Numbered from the stretch's first letter, positions 1 through 11,497 are shown. The stretch is DNA of 64,000 bases from Lotus japonicus (GCF_012489685.1 NC_080043.1:79810292-79874291), one strand, 5' to 3'. Made by a program: numbers and translations. The notes: a model not told the origin generated them from the sequence alone.

Positions 1-1340
1 CATTTTTGTCATTGGATTGAGTTGGATCGGGTGGGTGCATTGGATCTACCCGGCCCATGTGCACCCCTACTTTACGCATTTGTTTAAAAGTGTAGTCGTA
101 CACACGAAAAATGTGCCCTGAAAAACTTTAAGCAATAGTTCTTGATGGTCTTGTTCTGGCGTGACTTATTTTCTTTTTCTTTGGAACAGTTTCTCATACT
201 CGATGATAATACGGTGAGAAAAGGTAACTATTGCGTGAAAAATGCAATGATTATCACGTAATAATTATTCCCTATTATTAGATACAAAAGACTTATTTAG
301 TGTTGTAAAAAATATATTACCTAAAATGAGTCCTCTATGACAACATTCACGAACTGATTCTTGGTGCATTTTTAAGTAACACTTTTTGCGTGTCACTTAA
401 ACCAATGTTATCAAAAGCAAAAATTGTTATAGTGGAACTTGGGAATTGAGTTCAGTCACAAGGACTACCTGAGGGCTGATCCTTGAAATGCGATGTGGAT
501 GACTTGATTTGCTTAAGGAAGCTTGATTTTAAGATAACTTAATTTTAATTTTAATTTTAATTTAGGGGTGTCTAACGAAAATTGATTCTGGCATACATAT
601 CCACTGAACATGAAATTCTAAAAACTTAAAACTGATTTTGACCTTGAAGTTTTGTGGTTAGACCACTCGCACATAATTTTTATCATCCTCCAATGATTCG
701 TAAATCCTTATAAATAATATGAGATTAAAGATATATATTTTTTGAAACTAGGTTAAAGAGGTTAAAGATTTTATATATATATATAAATATATCATCCCCT
801 ATATGTAACCATCATTTAAATCATTGCTTCTTTCTTTTTAAATTGATTGTTATAGTTTTTCTGTTTTTTCACACTAAAATCACAAATTATTTACTCTAAA
901 GCATATGGGCCGTGCTCACCTGTTTTCCACCAGCGTTGACATATTAACCTAAACTAAGCCCAAAACAAAAATTTGATAACCTACAAACTGGGCCTCTCGG
1001 CCCAACCACTAACCACACGCTCACCCCTAATGGAAGTGTCCGAGTGCCTACATGCTTCTGACTTGGATTTGGTTTGCATTGCCTTTGGGTGTGTAAGCTT
1101 TTGATTTTACTTCCTCCAGGTGTTCCTTCCAAGTGTTTGTTCTTTGAAATGGAAGAGAATCTAAAAGGGAGAGAGACTCAAAAGGGAGACGCTAAGCTAA
1201 ACCATGTGTATATCAGATCAAAGACCAAGGTCCTTGTTTCACTAGCATTGAGACCAGTAAGTGTGTATTTTGTTATGTTCATATATACTTCATATATTGT
1301 AAACCTACGCTGTTGAGAAGTCTCATATTAATTTGACATA
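1..1340. other. Intergenic, no gene recognised
   Basis: AT-rich intergenic DNA left of the PIF/Harbinger element. Short open frames near 944-1316 show no recognisable domain, no codon bias and no conserved motif. A short run of repeated TTTTAA units lies near 540-562 and an AT-rich run near 769-790. I see no RNA gene. Confidence 0.5.
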
Positions 1341-1719
1341 TAAGACCAAATACAATGATTTGTTAAGAGGGAGGTTGAATTTTGTTAAGGGTGTGTAGTG
1401 GTTGGTTGAGGTTTGTTGAAGATGAGGTGGAGGAGAGAAGTGTTGAGAGGAGTCAACAATGTTGAGACTGCAGCCGGCTGCCACGTGACGTTTTGAGATT
1501 GGTCGCGCCAGGCGCGTGCTCTCCACGCGCACACAAGGCGCGTGAGAGCCTACTGGAGGAGAGAGAAAATTTGACGGAAATCTTTGATCAGGACACGTGG
1601 CTGGCTTTGATTGGGTCGCTGGATTTTTATCATCTTTATCTTTTGAACTCAATTATTTCATCGAAATTTTTTTTTAATGGAAATTCTTTTTTAACCAAAA
1701 TTCATGATTTTTTTCCCTC

Positions 1720-1727
1720 TATAAATA
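1720..1727 (+). promoter_or_regulatory. TATA box of PIF ORF1
   Basis: The octamer TATAAATA lies about 110 bases upstream of the first ORF1 codon aligned by content (near 1835), inside the 5' region of the transposon. The position fits an internal promoter for ORF1. It is assigned by motif and location only. Confidence 0.5.
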
Positions 1728-1834
1728 GAGACTTGGTTCGTTTGATTTGGACACAGAAAAAAAAAACCAAGTTTTTCACCATCTTATTATCTTTCTCATC
1801 ATCTTATTATCTTTCTATTAGCCTTTGTTTTGAA

Positions 1835-3016
1835 ATTGATCCCAACAATTACCATTTCAACACCCAGAATTCTTCTAACTATCCATTTAACTACCAAAAT
1901 CTCAACAATTATCAAGTTCCAAATCAATTTTCCAACCAACGTCCTCAAAATCCTAACAATTATCAAGATCCAAATCAATTTTCCAACCAACGTCCTCAAA
2001 ACATACATAATTTTGGTTTTGCACCAAATTTCAACCAGTCATCCTTTGTTCCAAACTTTCATCCATCTTATGGATCTATGAGATATCCATCTCAAACACC
2101 CTCGTTTAGTGGTTATATGCCAATGGTGAATGAAAATTTTCCGAGTGTTGATGCACTTGAATTTCACGAATTTTCAACACAAATAACTCTTGGTGGCATG
2201 ACAGCTGTTAATGAAGTCACTCCAAATCAAGAGGATTCAACTCCTAAGAGCAAGAAAACCCCGTCACCAGCATGAAACACTGCACAAAATTTGGTGCTAA
2301 TTAATGGGTGGATTAAATATGGAACAAACAGTGTTGTTGGGAGAAACCATAAAGGATAAACATTTTGGAGAGATATTGCTGAGTATTGTAATGAGCATTG
2401 CTCATTCGATCCTCCGCGCGATGGAGTTGCATGCCGAAACCGTTGGAATTATATGAACAAAATACTGGGTAAATGGATCAGCGCTTATGATGGCGCTAAG
2501 CGTGAGCAAGGAAGCGGTTGGTCGGAGAATGCTGTTTTGGCAAAAGCGCATGAATTATTCGCAAGTGGGAAGAATGTTCAATTTACTTTGATGGAAGAAT
2601 GGCACGCTCTCCGTGATCAACCACGTTTTTGTAGTCAAGTAGGAGGAAATGGTGGCTCAGGAAGTAGTGGATATAAGAGATCTCGCAAGAGTGATGCATG
2701 TGACTCAGACTCTATTGGATCAATTCCTCGTCCAATGGGTAGGGAGGCAGCTAAAAAAAAGAGTAAAAAGAAAAGTAGAGAAGCTGCCTTGGAGGAGGTG
2801 GACAAAGAGTGGGCTGAATTCTAACAATTCAAGGAGAAAAAGCTTGAACGATTGGAGAAGATAGCATCAGTGCAACAAGAGGCTAACCAATTGATGAAAG
2901 ACAAGACTCATACTAAGAAAATCAATTTGTATCTAAAGCTAAGTTCCGAATAGTATCTCGATGACCGTAAGAAAGAGCTGTTGAAGCAGTTGTCCCAAGA
3001 GCTATTTGGAAATTAA
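1835..3016 (+). pseudogene. PIF ORF1: Myb/SANT-like DNA-binding protein, broken
   Basis: One reading frame runs from about 1835 to the TAA at 3014-3016 and is interrupted by stops at 2273-2275 (TGA), 2357-2359 (TAA), 2822-2824 (TAA) and 2951-2953 (TAG). The N-terminus is Asn/Gln/Pro-rich, with a duplicated 16-residue NYQxPNQFSNQRPQN unit. It is followed by the trihelix/Myb-like segment (NEHCSFDPPRDGVACRNRWN at about 2392-2451, then MNKILGKWISAYDGAK), a Lys-rich patch, and an EKKLERLEKIASVQQEANQL coiled-coil tail. This is the PIF ORF1 family with a NAM-associated C-terminal domain, often mislabelled in databases as 'glutathione S-transferase T3-like'. Its role is to bind the element ends and partner the transposase in the nucleus. 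The codon where a start is expected (1835-1837, before Asp-Pro-Asn) is ATT, so the start itself may be lost. An open frame does extend upstream to 1493, but it looks non-coding. Confidence 0.85.
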
Positions 3017-3050
3017 TTTCAATCGAATATTTGTCTGTATTCGGTCAAAC

Positions 3051-3666
3051 TTGTCAGTGGTGTCAAGTCTGTAGTGTTTGCTTTAATAATTTGTCAGTGA
3101 TGTCAAGTCCGTAGTGTTAGCTTTAATAATTTGTCAGTGGTGTCAAGTCAGTAGTCTTTGGCTTTAATGTATGGGTAATTGTGTTTGACTCAATTCGAAT
3201 CTAGTCCTTTTCCGATAATTAACTCTAGTTGATAACTTATTTCGAATCCGCCAGTGGTGTCAAGTCTGTAGTGTTTTCTTTAATAGTTTGTCAGTGGTGT
3301 CAAGTCTGTAGTGTTTGCTTTAATAATTTGTCAGTGGTGTCAAGTCTGTAGTGTTTGCTTTAATAATTTGTCAGTGGTGTCAAATCAGTAGTGTTTGGCT
3401 TTAATGTATGGGTAACTGTGTTTGAATATATATCACTCAATTTGAATCTAGTCCTTTTCCGATAATTAACTCTAGTTGATAACTTATTTCGAATCTGCCA
3501 GTGGTGTCAAGTCTGTAGTGTTTGCTTTAATAATTTGTCAGTGGTGTCAAGTCAGTAGTGTTTGGCTTTAATGTATGGGTAACTGTGTTTGGATATGTAC
3601 CACCCAATTCGAATCTAGTCCTTTTCCGATAATTAACTCTAGGTGATAACTTATTTCGAATCCGTC
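3051..3666 (+). repeat. Higher-order tandem repeats inside the PIF element
   Basis: Nine copies of a roughly 40-bp unit (core CAGTGGTGTCAAGTC, then GTAGTGTTTGCTTTAATAA) begin near 3051, 3091, 3131, 3249, 3288, 3328, 3368, 3495 and 3535. They are grouped into three blocks. Each block ends with the same spacer of about 75-90 bp, which contains TAGTCCTTTTCCGATAATTA and ATAACTTATTTCGAATC. The stretch sits between ORF1 and ORF2, where the 3' end of one transcript and the promoter of the next are expected. No coding potential is seen. Confidence 0.9.
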
Positions 3667-3765
3667 AGTGTCCACCATTCAATGTACTTATATTTATGGA
3701 CTCATAGATCCATTGATGTACCAATATCCCAAATCTCTTCCAATCTACTTCAAATTTCACAACAA

Positions 3766-5031
3766 ATGGATCCATCAGAAAATCCTTTTGATCTCGCAAC
3801 ATACGTTCAAAATTGTGAAGATGAAGAAACTTATATAGTCAACCAATTTAGAGAGCGTCGAAACAAAATATTGGAAGATAGTGCACCTCGTAGTAGAAAA
3901 TATCTCAATAGAGATCATGCAGCGGCAAACCAAAGGCTAATTTACGACTACTTTGCCAATGAGCCTACATATGACGATGCAATGTTTCGTCGTCGGTACC
4001 GGATGCAAAAACATGTTTTCCTTCGAATCGTTGGGAACCTTTCAAGTAGTGATAACTACTTCACCCAGCGAGTTGATGCAGCCAATAAAGAATGTATATC
4101 ACCCTTAGCAAAATGTACCACAACAATGCGAATGTTAGCATATGGTGTGGCAGCAGATGCGGTCGATGAGTACATCAAAATAGGAGGTACTACAACATTG
4201 GAGTGTTTACGTAGATTCTGTAAAAGAATCATACGATTGTATGAGCAAGAGTACCTGAGAGCACCAACCCAAGATGACCTGCAAAGAATACTACATGTTA
4301 GTGAAATGCGGGGGTTCTCAGGCATGTTCGGGAGTATTGACTGCATGCACTAGGAGTGGAAAAATTGTCCTAAAGCATGGGAAGGTCAATTTACTAGAGG
4401 GGATAAGGGAACCACAACAGTTATTCTTGAAGCAGTTGCATCTCATGATCTATGGATCTAGAATGCCTTTTTTGGATGTCCGGGAACGTTGAACGACATA
4501 AACGTTCTAGATCGGTCACCAGTGTTTGATGACGTGGAACAGGGAAAGGCTCCAACTGTGAATTTCTTTGTGAATCAACATCCCTATAATATGGCATACT
4601 ATCTAGCTGATGGTATCTACCCTTCTTATCCAACTTTCGTCAAATCGATTAGACTTCCTCAAAGTGAACCCGATAAGTTATTTGCAAAATATTAGGAGGG
4701 ATGTCGGAAGGACATCGAACGTGCATTTGGAGTGCTTCAAGCTCGTTTTAAAATCATTCGTGAACCAGCTCGCTTGTGGGACATAGCTGATTTGGGTATC
4801 ATTATGAGGTCATGCATCATATTACATAATATGATTGTTGAGGATGAACGAGATGCATATTCTCAACGTTGGACCGATTTTGTGCAATCTGGGGAAAGTG
4901 GATCTAATACACCGCAACCATACTCGACTGAGGTGTTACCCGCTTTTGCAAATCATGTGCGTGCTAGATCCGAGTTGCGTGATCCAAATGTTCATCACGA
5001 ACTACAAGCAGATCTAGTGAAGCACATATGA
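3766..5031 (+). pseudogene. PIF/Harbinger DDE transposase (HARBI1/ALP1-like), broken
   Basis: A single frame from ATG 3766 to TGA 5029-5031 (about 421 codons) is interrupted by in-frame stops at 4351-4353, 4459-4461 and 4693-4695. Family landmarks are present in order: RRRYRMQKHVFLRIV in the N-terminal helix-turn-helix region, GFSGMFGSIDCMH with the first catalytic Asp, the FFGCPG...NDINVLDRS segment with the second Asp, and CRKDIERAFGVLQARFK with the catalytic Glu. The DDE triad therefore survives. Two stops (4351, 4459) sit where the family usually has Trp and the third where it usually has Gln, so each can come from a single G-to-A or C-to-T change. The protein would cut and paste the element with ORF1. 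Relatives are annotated as 'protein ALP1-like' or 'nuclease HARBI1'. This copy cannot make a full enzyme. Confidence 0.92.
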
Positions 5032-5445
5032 GCAAAGTTTGGAATGTTTCGTGATTGAAGATGATTTGTATCGTACTAATTACGTTATTTGTGTGTTGTG
5101 TGCTTTTAGTTTGTTATCTTGCATTTTAAGTTAAGAAAATAAAATAAATTATAGTCTATATTAAAAAAATTAAATTGTTAAGTGTTTATTGTTTTAATTT
5201 AATTTAAATCGATAATTGTAATTTTATGTAATCATAAAAACAAAAATATAAAATTAAATAAAATATGAAATAAAAAGTGGTGGGGTAGGGTGAGTGGTGG
5301 GGTAGGGTGTTGAATGAAAAACCATTGGAGTGGGTAAAAGTTGAATGAGTGTTGAATTGGAGAGAGAAGATGATGTGGAGTGTTGGGAAGAGAAAAAGTG
5401 GTGTTGAGAGTAAGTAAATTCAACAAACCATTGTATTTGGTCTAA

Positions 5446-6010
5446 TAAAGATATCCATACAAGAAGATAATTCTCAACTAATGAGCTAGTTTTTCACTGA
5501 GTTAGACCTCCCAAATTTTAATAAGCTAACATAATAGATGATTTTCATCATTTTTTTTTATAGTTTACAACTGAATTTGCATTGAATCTTAGCAAGGAAT
5601 ATGAATTCTTTATAAGCAACCAATTATTCCAAAAGTTTAAGTTATTGCACAAGAGACATATAAATGATTTTATATTATTATTTCTAACACACTCTCTTAT
5701 TCAAGAGCTCGTTTAGACTTGCTTGTTTGAACTTGAAGCGTGGAAAATGCACAAACTCATATATTATATGCTAATACTTAACTTTTCATTAGAAGAATCA
5801 AAAGTTATAATCATCTAACTTTAGAATGCTTCGTTATAGAGACTTTGATATCATACCAAACAATCAATTATTCCTATGGACCAGTTACTCTTTAGATATA
5901 TAAAAATGAAGAGAAAAACTAAATTTACTAAAAAAGTCTTTTGGAAAGGGACTAAAGTATCAAAATCATGTATACCCCAAACTAAAATGCCTTTATTCTA
6001 AAACAAAATT
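5446..6010. other. Upstream intergenic region of exportin-2
   Basis: AT-rich DNA between the PIF element and the exportin-2 leader. No coding region, transposon end or RNA gene is recognised. Confidence 0.4.
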
Positions 6011-6099
6011 GAGGAAATATTTTGATTCATCTACATCCAACTTGTTTTGCCATCCCATTTTCCACTACTATTTTTTTTTTTTTTTTTGTATTTGGGTCA

Positions 6100-6241
6100 C
6101 AGTCACAGTTAAACCCCGATTCAAAAGCCCTCATCACTCTTCACTTTCCCTCTTGCCCAAACGCTCTCTCTTTCATTCTCTCACTCACTCTTCGTTTTAA
6201 AATCAACGAGGTTTCGAACCTCAAACCCTAGCTACGAAACC
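6100..6241 (+). promoter_or_regulatory. CT-rich leader and telo-box of exportin-2
   Basis: The last 120 or so bases before the start codon are strongly pyrimidine-rich (repeated CTCTC, TTCACTTTCCC, TCACTCACTC). A telo-box AAACCCTA lies at 6223-6230, just ahead of the ATG, whose context is AAACCATGG. Telo-boxes and pyrimidine-rich leaders are known from plant housekeeping and growth genes. Their role here is inferred. Confidence 0.5.
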
Positions 6242-9169
6242 ATGGAGTGGAACCCTCAAACTCTCCAATTCCTCTCCGAATGCTTCCTCCACACTCTCTC
6301 TCCGGCACCGGAGCCTCGCCGCCGCGCCGAATCCTCACTCGCCGATGCCGCTGCCCAACCCAACTTCGCCCTCGCCGTCATCCGCCTCGTCACCGAACCT
6401 TCCATCGACGAGCAGATCCGCCAAGCCGCCGCCGTCACCTTCAAGAACCACCTCCGCCTCCGCTGGTCCACCGACGACGCCCCGATCCTCGAGCCTGAGA
6501 AGGAGCAGATCAAAACCCTAATCGTCCCGCTCATGCTCTCCGCTACTCCCAAAATCCAGGCGCAGCTCAGTGAAGCCCTAGCCATCATCAGCAACCACGA
6601 TTTCCCCAAATCGTGGCCGCAGCTTCTACCGGAACTCATCTCCAGCCTCCAGACTGCGTCGCAGGCCTCCGATTATGCTTCCATTAACGGTATTCTCCGT
6701 ACTGCTAATTCTATTTTCAAGAAGTTTCGATTCCAGTACAAAACCAATGATCTCTTGCTTGATTTGAAGACGTGTTTGGATAATTTTGCTCGGCCTTTAC
6801 TTGAGATTTTCCTTAAAACCGCTTCGTTGATCGATGCTGCTGCCGCGAACCCGGCTACGGCCGCGGCGAATTTGCGACCCCTTTTCGAGTCGCAGAGGTT
6901 GTGCTGTAGGATATTTTACTCGCTGAATTTTCAGGAGCTCCCTGAGTTTTTTGAGGATCACATGGGTGAGTGGATGAATCAGTTCCGAAAATACCTCACT
7001 ACTAGCTACCCTGCCCTTGAGGGAAGTGGTCCTGATGGTGTTGCGCTTGTGGATGATCTTAGGGCTGCTGTTTGTGAGAATATTAATCTGTACATGGAAA
7101 AGAATGAGGAGGAGTTCCAGGGCTTCCTCAATGATTTTGCTCTTGCTGTGTGGACTTTGCTGGGGAATGTGTCCCAGTCGAGCAGCCGTGATCGTCTCGC
7201 CATCACAGCGATCAGGTTTCTGACCACGGTTAGTACCAGTGTTCACCATGCTTTGTTTGCTGGTGATGGGGTTATACCACAGATTTGCCAGGGGATTGTG
7301 ATCCCAAATGTGAGGTTGAGGGAAGATGATGAGGAGCTGTTTGAGATGAATTATATTGAGTTTATTAGGAGAGATATGGAAGGCAGTGATCTTGATACCC
7401 GGAGGAGGATTGCTTGTGAGCTGCTTAAGGGTATTGCAACCCATTATGGAGATGCTGTCAGAAGCATTGTTTCTGCACAGATACAAAGTTTATTAAGTTC
7501 CTTTAATGCAAACCCTGTGGCAAATTGGAAGGACAAGGATTGTGCTATATACTTGGTAGTGTCTCTTGCAACCAAAAAGGCTGGAACCAGTTATGTCTCC
7601 ACAGAACTTGTTGATGTTCCCAGTTTTTTCGAAGCTGTGATTGTCCCTGAGCTTGTGATTGCCCCTGAGCAGCAAAGAGATGTGAATAAGCATCCTATGC
7701 TTAAGGCTGGTGCACTCAAATTTTTTACTATGTTCCGGACTCAAATATCCAAGCATGTGGCGTTGAAGTTCTTTCCAAATTTGGTTAATTTCCTTGCTGC
7801 AGAGTCCAATGTTGTTCATTCATATGCTGCAAGCTGCATTGAAAAACTCTTGTTGGTGAAGGATGAAGGTGGCAGAGCGCGTTATACTTCAGCAGATATC
7901 AATCCATTTTTCGAAATGCTGATGATCAATCTTTTCGGCACCTTCAAGCTACCAGAGTCTGAAGAGAATCAATATGTGATGAAATGTATTATGAGGGTTC
8001 TTGGGGTTGCAGATATAACGGTTGATGTTGCTCGATTTTGCATCGAGGGGCTGGCTTCTCTTCTTTCCGAAGTTTGCAAAAATCCAAAAAATCCCATCTT
8101 CAATCACTATCTCTTTGAGTCAGTGGCCATTCTTGTGAGGCGGGCTTGTGAGAGGGACTCATCTCTTGTATCTGTTTTCGAGACAAGCCTTTTTCCTAGA
8201 CTTCAAATAATATTATCCAATGATGTAACTGAGTTTTTCCCATACACATTTCAGTTGCTTGCCCAGCTTGTTGAGTTAAACAGACCCCCCATCCCACCAC
8301 TCTACATGCAAATATTTGAGATTCTTTTGTCACCTGAGTCATGGAAAAGAGCCTCAAATGTTCCTGCCCTTGTGCGTCTACTCCAGGCCTTCCTTCAGAA
8401 GGCACCAAATCAGATCTGCCAAGGGGATAGACTGACCAAAGTGCTTGGCATATTTGACACTCTAATACAAGCTTCAAGCACATCTGAACAAGGATTTTAC
8501 GTGCTTAACACTGTCATTGAAAGTCTTGAGTATGATGCTATTAAGCCTTATATTTCTCACATTTGGGCTGCTCTTTTCAGAGAGCTCCAGAGAAGGCGGA
8601 CATCAGTAAAGCTCATCAAATCTCTCTTGATATTTATGTCACTCTTTCTGATTAAGCATGGCACTTCAAATGTTGTTGATACTATGAACAGTGTTCAGCC
8701 GGGTATATTTACTATGATTTTGAATCAGTTCTGGATTCCTAATCTTAAGCTAATTACTGGAGCTATAGAGCTCAAATTGACTGCAGTTGCTTCAACCAGA
8801 CTTATCTGTGAGTCTCCAGTCCTTTTAGATCCTGCAGCTTCTGCATCCTGGGGTAAGATGGTGGATAGCATTGTCACACTTCTTTCCCGGCCAGAAGAGG
8901 ATAGAGTTGAGGAAGAACTTGACATGCCAGATATTGCAGAAAATGTGGGTTATACGGCCACCTTTGTTCGACTTTACAATGCTGGAAAGAAAGAAGAAGA
9001 TCCACTTAAAGATATAGCAGATCCCAGGCAATTTTTTGTTGCTTCATTGTCTCAACTTTCTACAGTTTCCCCTGGGAGGTACCCTAAGGTCATCAGTGAA
9101 AATGTTGATCCGGCAAATCAATCAGCATTGGTTCAGCTTTGCAACACTTACAATCACTCAATAGTTTGA
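6242..9169 (+). CDS. XPO2: Exportin-2 (CAS/CSE1), importin-alpha re-exporter
   Basis: An intronless 975-residue protein, close to the usual 960-975 aa of the CAS/CSE1 family. It exports importin-alpha from the nucleus in complex with RanGTP so that classical import can continue. An importin-beta N-terminal domain (about residues 27-100, with the conserved segment around [16 protein letters not shown]) is followed by the central Cse1 HEAT-repeat region (about 155-525) and the CAS/CSE C-terminal domain (about 526-960), ending in [15 protein letters not shown]. No stop or frameshift is present. The first 600 bases of the CDS are markedly GC-rich compared with the rest, as is common at plant 5' ends. 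The ATG at 6242 is the first in a good context and starts with the family's MEWN motif. Arabidopsis CAS is At2g46520 (from memory). Confidence 0.97.
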   Translation: MEWNPQTLQFLSECFLHTLSPAPEPRRRAESSLADAAAQPNFALAVIRLVTEPSIDEQIRQAAAVTFKNHLRLRWSTDDAPILEPEKEQIKTLIVPLMLSATPKIQAQLSEALAIISNHDFPKSWPQLLPELISSLQTASQASDYASINGILRTANSIFKKFRFQYKTNDLLLDLKTCLDNFARPLLEIFLKTASLIDAAAANPATAAANLRPLFESQRLCCRIFYSLNFQELPEFFEDHMGEWMNQFRKYLTTSYPALEGSGPDGVALVDDLRAAVCENINLYMEKNEEEFQGFLNDFALAVWTLLGNVSQSSSRDRLAITAIRFLTTVSTSVHHALFAGDGVIPQICQGIVIPNVRLREDDEELFEMNYIEFIRRDMEGSDLDTRRRIACELLKGIATHYGDAVRSIVSAQIQSLLSSFNANPVANWKDKDCAIYLVVSLATKKAGTSYVSTELVDVPSFFEAVIVPELVIAPEQQRDVNKHPMLKAGALKFFTMFRTQISKHVALKFFPNLVNFLAAESNVVHSYAASCIEKLLLVKDEGGRARYTSADINPFFEMLMINLFGTFKLPESEENQYVMKCIMRVLGVADITVDVARFCIEGLASLLSEVCKNPKNPIFNHYLFESVAILVRRACERDSSLVSVFETSLFPRLQIILSNDVTEFFPYTFQLLAQLVELNRPPIPPLYMQIFEILLSPESWKRASNVPALVRLLQAFLQKAPNQICQGDRLTKVLGIFDTLIQASSTSEQGFYVLNTVIESLEYDAIKPYISHIWAALFRELQRRRTSVKLIKSLLIFMSLFLIKHGTSNVVDTMNSVQPGIFTMILNQFWIPNLKLITGAIELKLTAVASTRLICESPVLLDPAASASWGKMVDSIVTLLSRPEEDRVEEELDMPDIAENVGYTATFVRLYNAGKKEEDPLKDIADPRQFFVASLSQLSTVSPGRYPKVISENVDPANQSALVQLCNTYNHSIV

Positions 9170-9732
9170 GACTGAGTAAGTTGGTACTTTAGTCACTTTC
9201 TTTCTTTCTTTCTGTTTTCATCAGATTTGTTGGGTTTGTGTCAATGGCTTTTCCTAATTCTCATGTTTTAAGATAAATAATGTCAAATTTTGTCTAACTA
9301 TTGGTTGCCATAGTTATATTTGTTCTTGTTCTGTATTTATGTAAGTTCTTTTGGATTAAATACAAGTTTAGCTTTATATTTCTCGACCCATTTATTTGTG
9401 CGGGATTTTGGGTTCTTTGTGACTGTTCTAGTTTGTATTGGATATAATTGGTAGCAACAAGCAAAGGATAACAGTTCATATAAAATTTTGTTTTTTAATT
9501 ATCATCAACAACTCGGGCCCACATCTTCAAGCTGGGGTCCAAGTCCTAATCATCTTCCTGCTGACCTTACCGGGCGGGTCAGTGGGGCCCACCTTTGTTA
9601 TGCTGCTTAATTTGCAATAATGTGTTCACAATAGTATGGGGATATATTTACTCTGAAAACCAATGGTTCAAGAAACAATATTCATTCCTAGTATGTTTCT
9701 GCCTCTTTTTTTCTCGCTTTCCTTGGCTGGGT
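9170..9732. other. Exportin-2 3' region
   Basis: Presumed 3' UTR and downstream DNA. It contains a TTTC run near 9199-9213 and a GC-rich patch near 9514-9595 (GGGCCCACATC, GCGGGTCAGTGGGGCCCACC). No gene is recognised. Confidence 0.4.
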
Positions 9733-9737
9733 AGAAC

Positions 9738-10120
9738 TGTTAGGATTTGGATAACCCAAACAGCCAACACAATTTAGAACAGGGGTAAAGGGGAATTTTC
9801 TGAATGAGAAACTGTTATACTAATAAAGAAAAGACACAATGAAGGAAATCCTTCTTTTACAAGGGAAAACACTCTTCCAAAGGTATAAACCTTTAACTAA
9901 CTCAATAATCAAATCCTACCCCTAACCTAATGTGGGAGCTTTTATTTATAATAATAAACTAACCCTAATAAAGATAGACTTAACTACTAAGAAATAAAGA
10001 TAGGCTACCAAAATAAATGATGAACTCCTAAAATAAAAGATAGACTCTTAAGCTAAAAGATTAAAATAAACTAAACTCAGGTCCACATGACAACTAGGCC
10101 CAACATTTAGAACCCTAACA
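9738..10120 (-). mobile_element. Solo LTR, copia-like
   Basis: A 383-bp block with perfect TGTTAGG...CCTAACA inverted ends. Read on the minus strand it has a U3-like AT-rich part, a promoter-like TATAAATAAAAGC, then a U5-like tail, as in plant LTRs. The flanking pentamers AGAAC (9733-9737) and GAAAC (10121-10125) match at only three of five bases, so the target duplication is eroded or the boundaries are off by a base. No internal retrotransposon domain is attached. Confidence 0.65.
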
Positions 10121-10218
10121 GAAACACAGATTACCTTGTTGCAATTTATTTGGGGATTCATCTAGGAGCTCTAAAATTGATACTTGACTTGAGTTTTAGC
10201 ATAGCAATAAAGCAATTA

Positions 10219-10362
10219 TTTCACTCTCTTCAACACTCTCGTTGAATAATAAAAATTCAAGTAGAGTCCACTAAAAATATGAGACCCACATGAATTTCAA
10301 GCAATTAGTGAGAAAGTGTTGAAGAGAGTTTAGGAAAGAGAGTGTTGCTAGCACTCCTCATT
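10219..10362. repeat. Small inverted-repeat MITE
   Basis: The sequence CTCTCTTCAACACT near 10223-10236 recurs in inverted form near 10315-10330, about 75 bp apart. The right side continues to GAGAGTGTTGCTAGCACTCC. This looks like a small TIR element, but I could not identify a target duplication, so the limits are approximate. Confidence 0.4.
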
Positions 10363-11497
10363 ATCTTTAGTGTTGTCAGAATGAAATATTAGAATCTTGT
10401 CCATATGACATTAGTGTCCATCACCAGCTTCCGTAGTGTACAATTATCTTGGTAGGCTGACTGCTTAATGTCTAAGCTATCTGTATTTTGTCTCCTAAAA
10501 TACATAAAATCCCATATGTTGTTTAGTATTCAAGTCATTTCTCTGTGCTATACTGCTATCTCATTCTTTTATTTTAACCATATCCATATGCTTTATCATT
10601 CTTTTCATTTTTTCACTGGACTGGAAAGTCTTTTTTCTCTACCTTAAAAGGTTTGTCTATGAGAATGCTTTAATGTTTTTCATTCGGGAAATGTGATGAA
10701 ATTCGTTGGGTGCTTTGCATGTTTAATGTAATTTAGTTTGAATTTAAATTCATTTGAAGTGTATAACTTTTGTCTATTGTGGCCAAATCTGATTGGCTGA
10801 TGATGAATTCGTATTTGAGGTTTTTCGATCCATATAGCAGTACTGTTTTCATTCATGGATATCCTGTTGATATCAATATGACAGGAAACATGTTTTCTCT
10901 GTGATATTGTGTGGATGAATTAGTATATTTGTTATGCTTAAAGTTTCCAGTTTGTTGTATAATGAATTGAATTAGTGATTTGACTCATGTCTAAATCTAA
11001 CAAGGCGTTACTCTACTTCCCAGGATCTTGTGCTGGAATCTGATAGGGTATTATTGTCTGGGTCCTCAGCCTTCTGCGTCATTTATGGGATTGCAAAGGG
11101 TAATTGCATTGCAACATTGAAGTGCGACCGATTATTATCATCATTCATTTTTGTCGGTGCCATGATCTTATGTAGCGATGAACTGGGATTTCTGGTTGGT
11201 CCCATTTTGGATACTGTAGGCATGTGTATGCCTTTGAAGTGCCATTTAATTTTTTTTTTCATGCTCCCCTTTCCCTATTTCCCTGCTGTTAAGCTTATTG
11301 AGCATGTCTGTGAGCAAATTGTAAGGAATATCTGCGGTCAATTTTCTGTAAGCTTGCATATTATCAAAGTAAATTTCATACTAAGGTATCTTGTCTTTCA
11401 TGGTTCATTCACTTCAATTTATCACATAAATGATAGAAGTGCTCATCATGCTGATTACTCACTTAATTTTAATGGGAGCAAGACAATAATATTGTTA
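10363..11497. other. Intergenic, no gene recognised
   Basis: AT-rich DNA. A 158-codon open frame at 11030-11506 has no recognisable domain, is rich in Phe/Ile/Leu as expected of translated AT-rich DNA, and ends at the MULE boundary. I do not call it a gene. Confidence 0.4.

Larger units (their letters stand above)
1344..5442 (+). mobile_element. PIF/Harbinger DNA transposon, complete but inactivated
   Basis: A 4099-bp element bounded by 21-bp terminal inverted repeats (left 1344-1364, right 5422-5442) that differ at one base; the outer bases read GACCAAATACAATG. It is flanked by the 3-bp direct repeat TAA at 1341-1343 and 5443-5445, the target preference of the PIF/Harbinger superfamily. It carries the two genes expected of the superfamily in the same direction: a Myb/SANT-like DNA-binding ORF1 and a DDE transposase ORF2, separated by a tandem-repeat block. 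Both ORFs contain premature stops, so the copy is dead unless read through. Only one substitution between the TIRs suggests a moderately recent insertion, but the stops show it has since decayed. Confidence 0.93.

Noticed and set aside
9738..10125. Perfect target duplication for the copia-like solo LTR
   Set aside because: Flanking pentamers AGAAC and GAAAC match at only three of five bases, so the duplication is not claimed.
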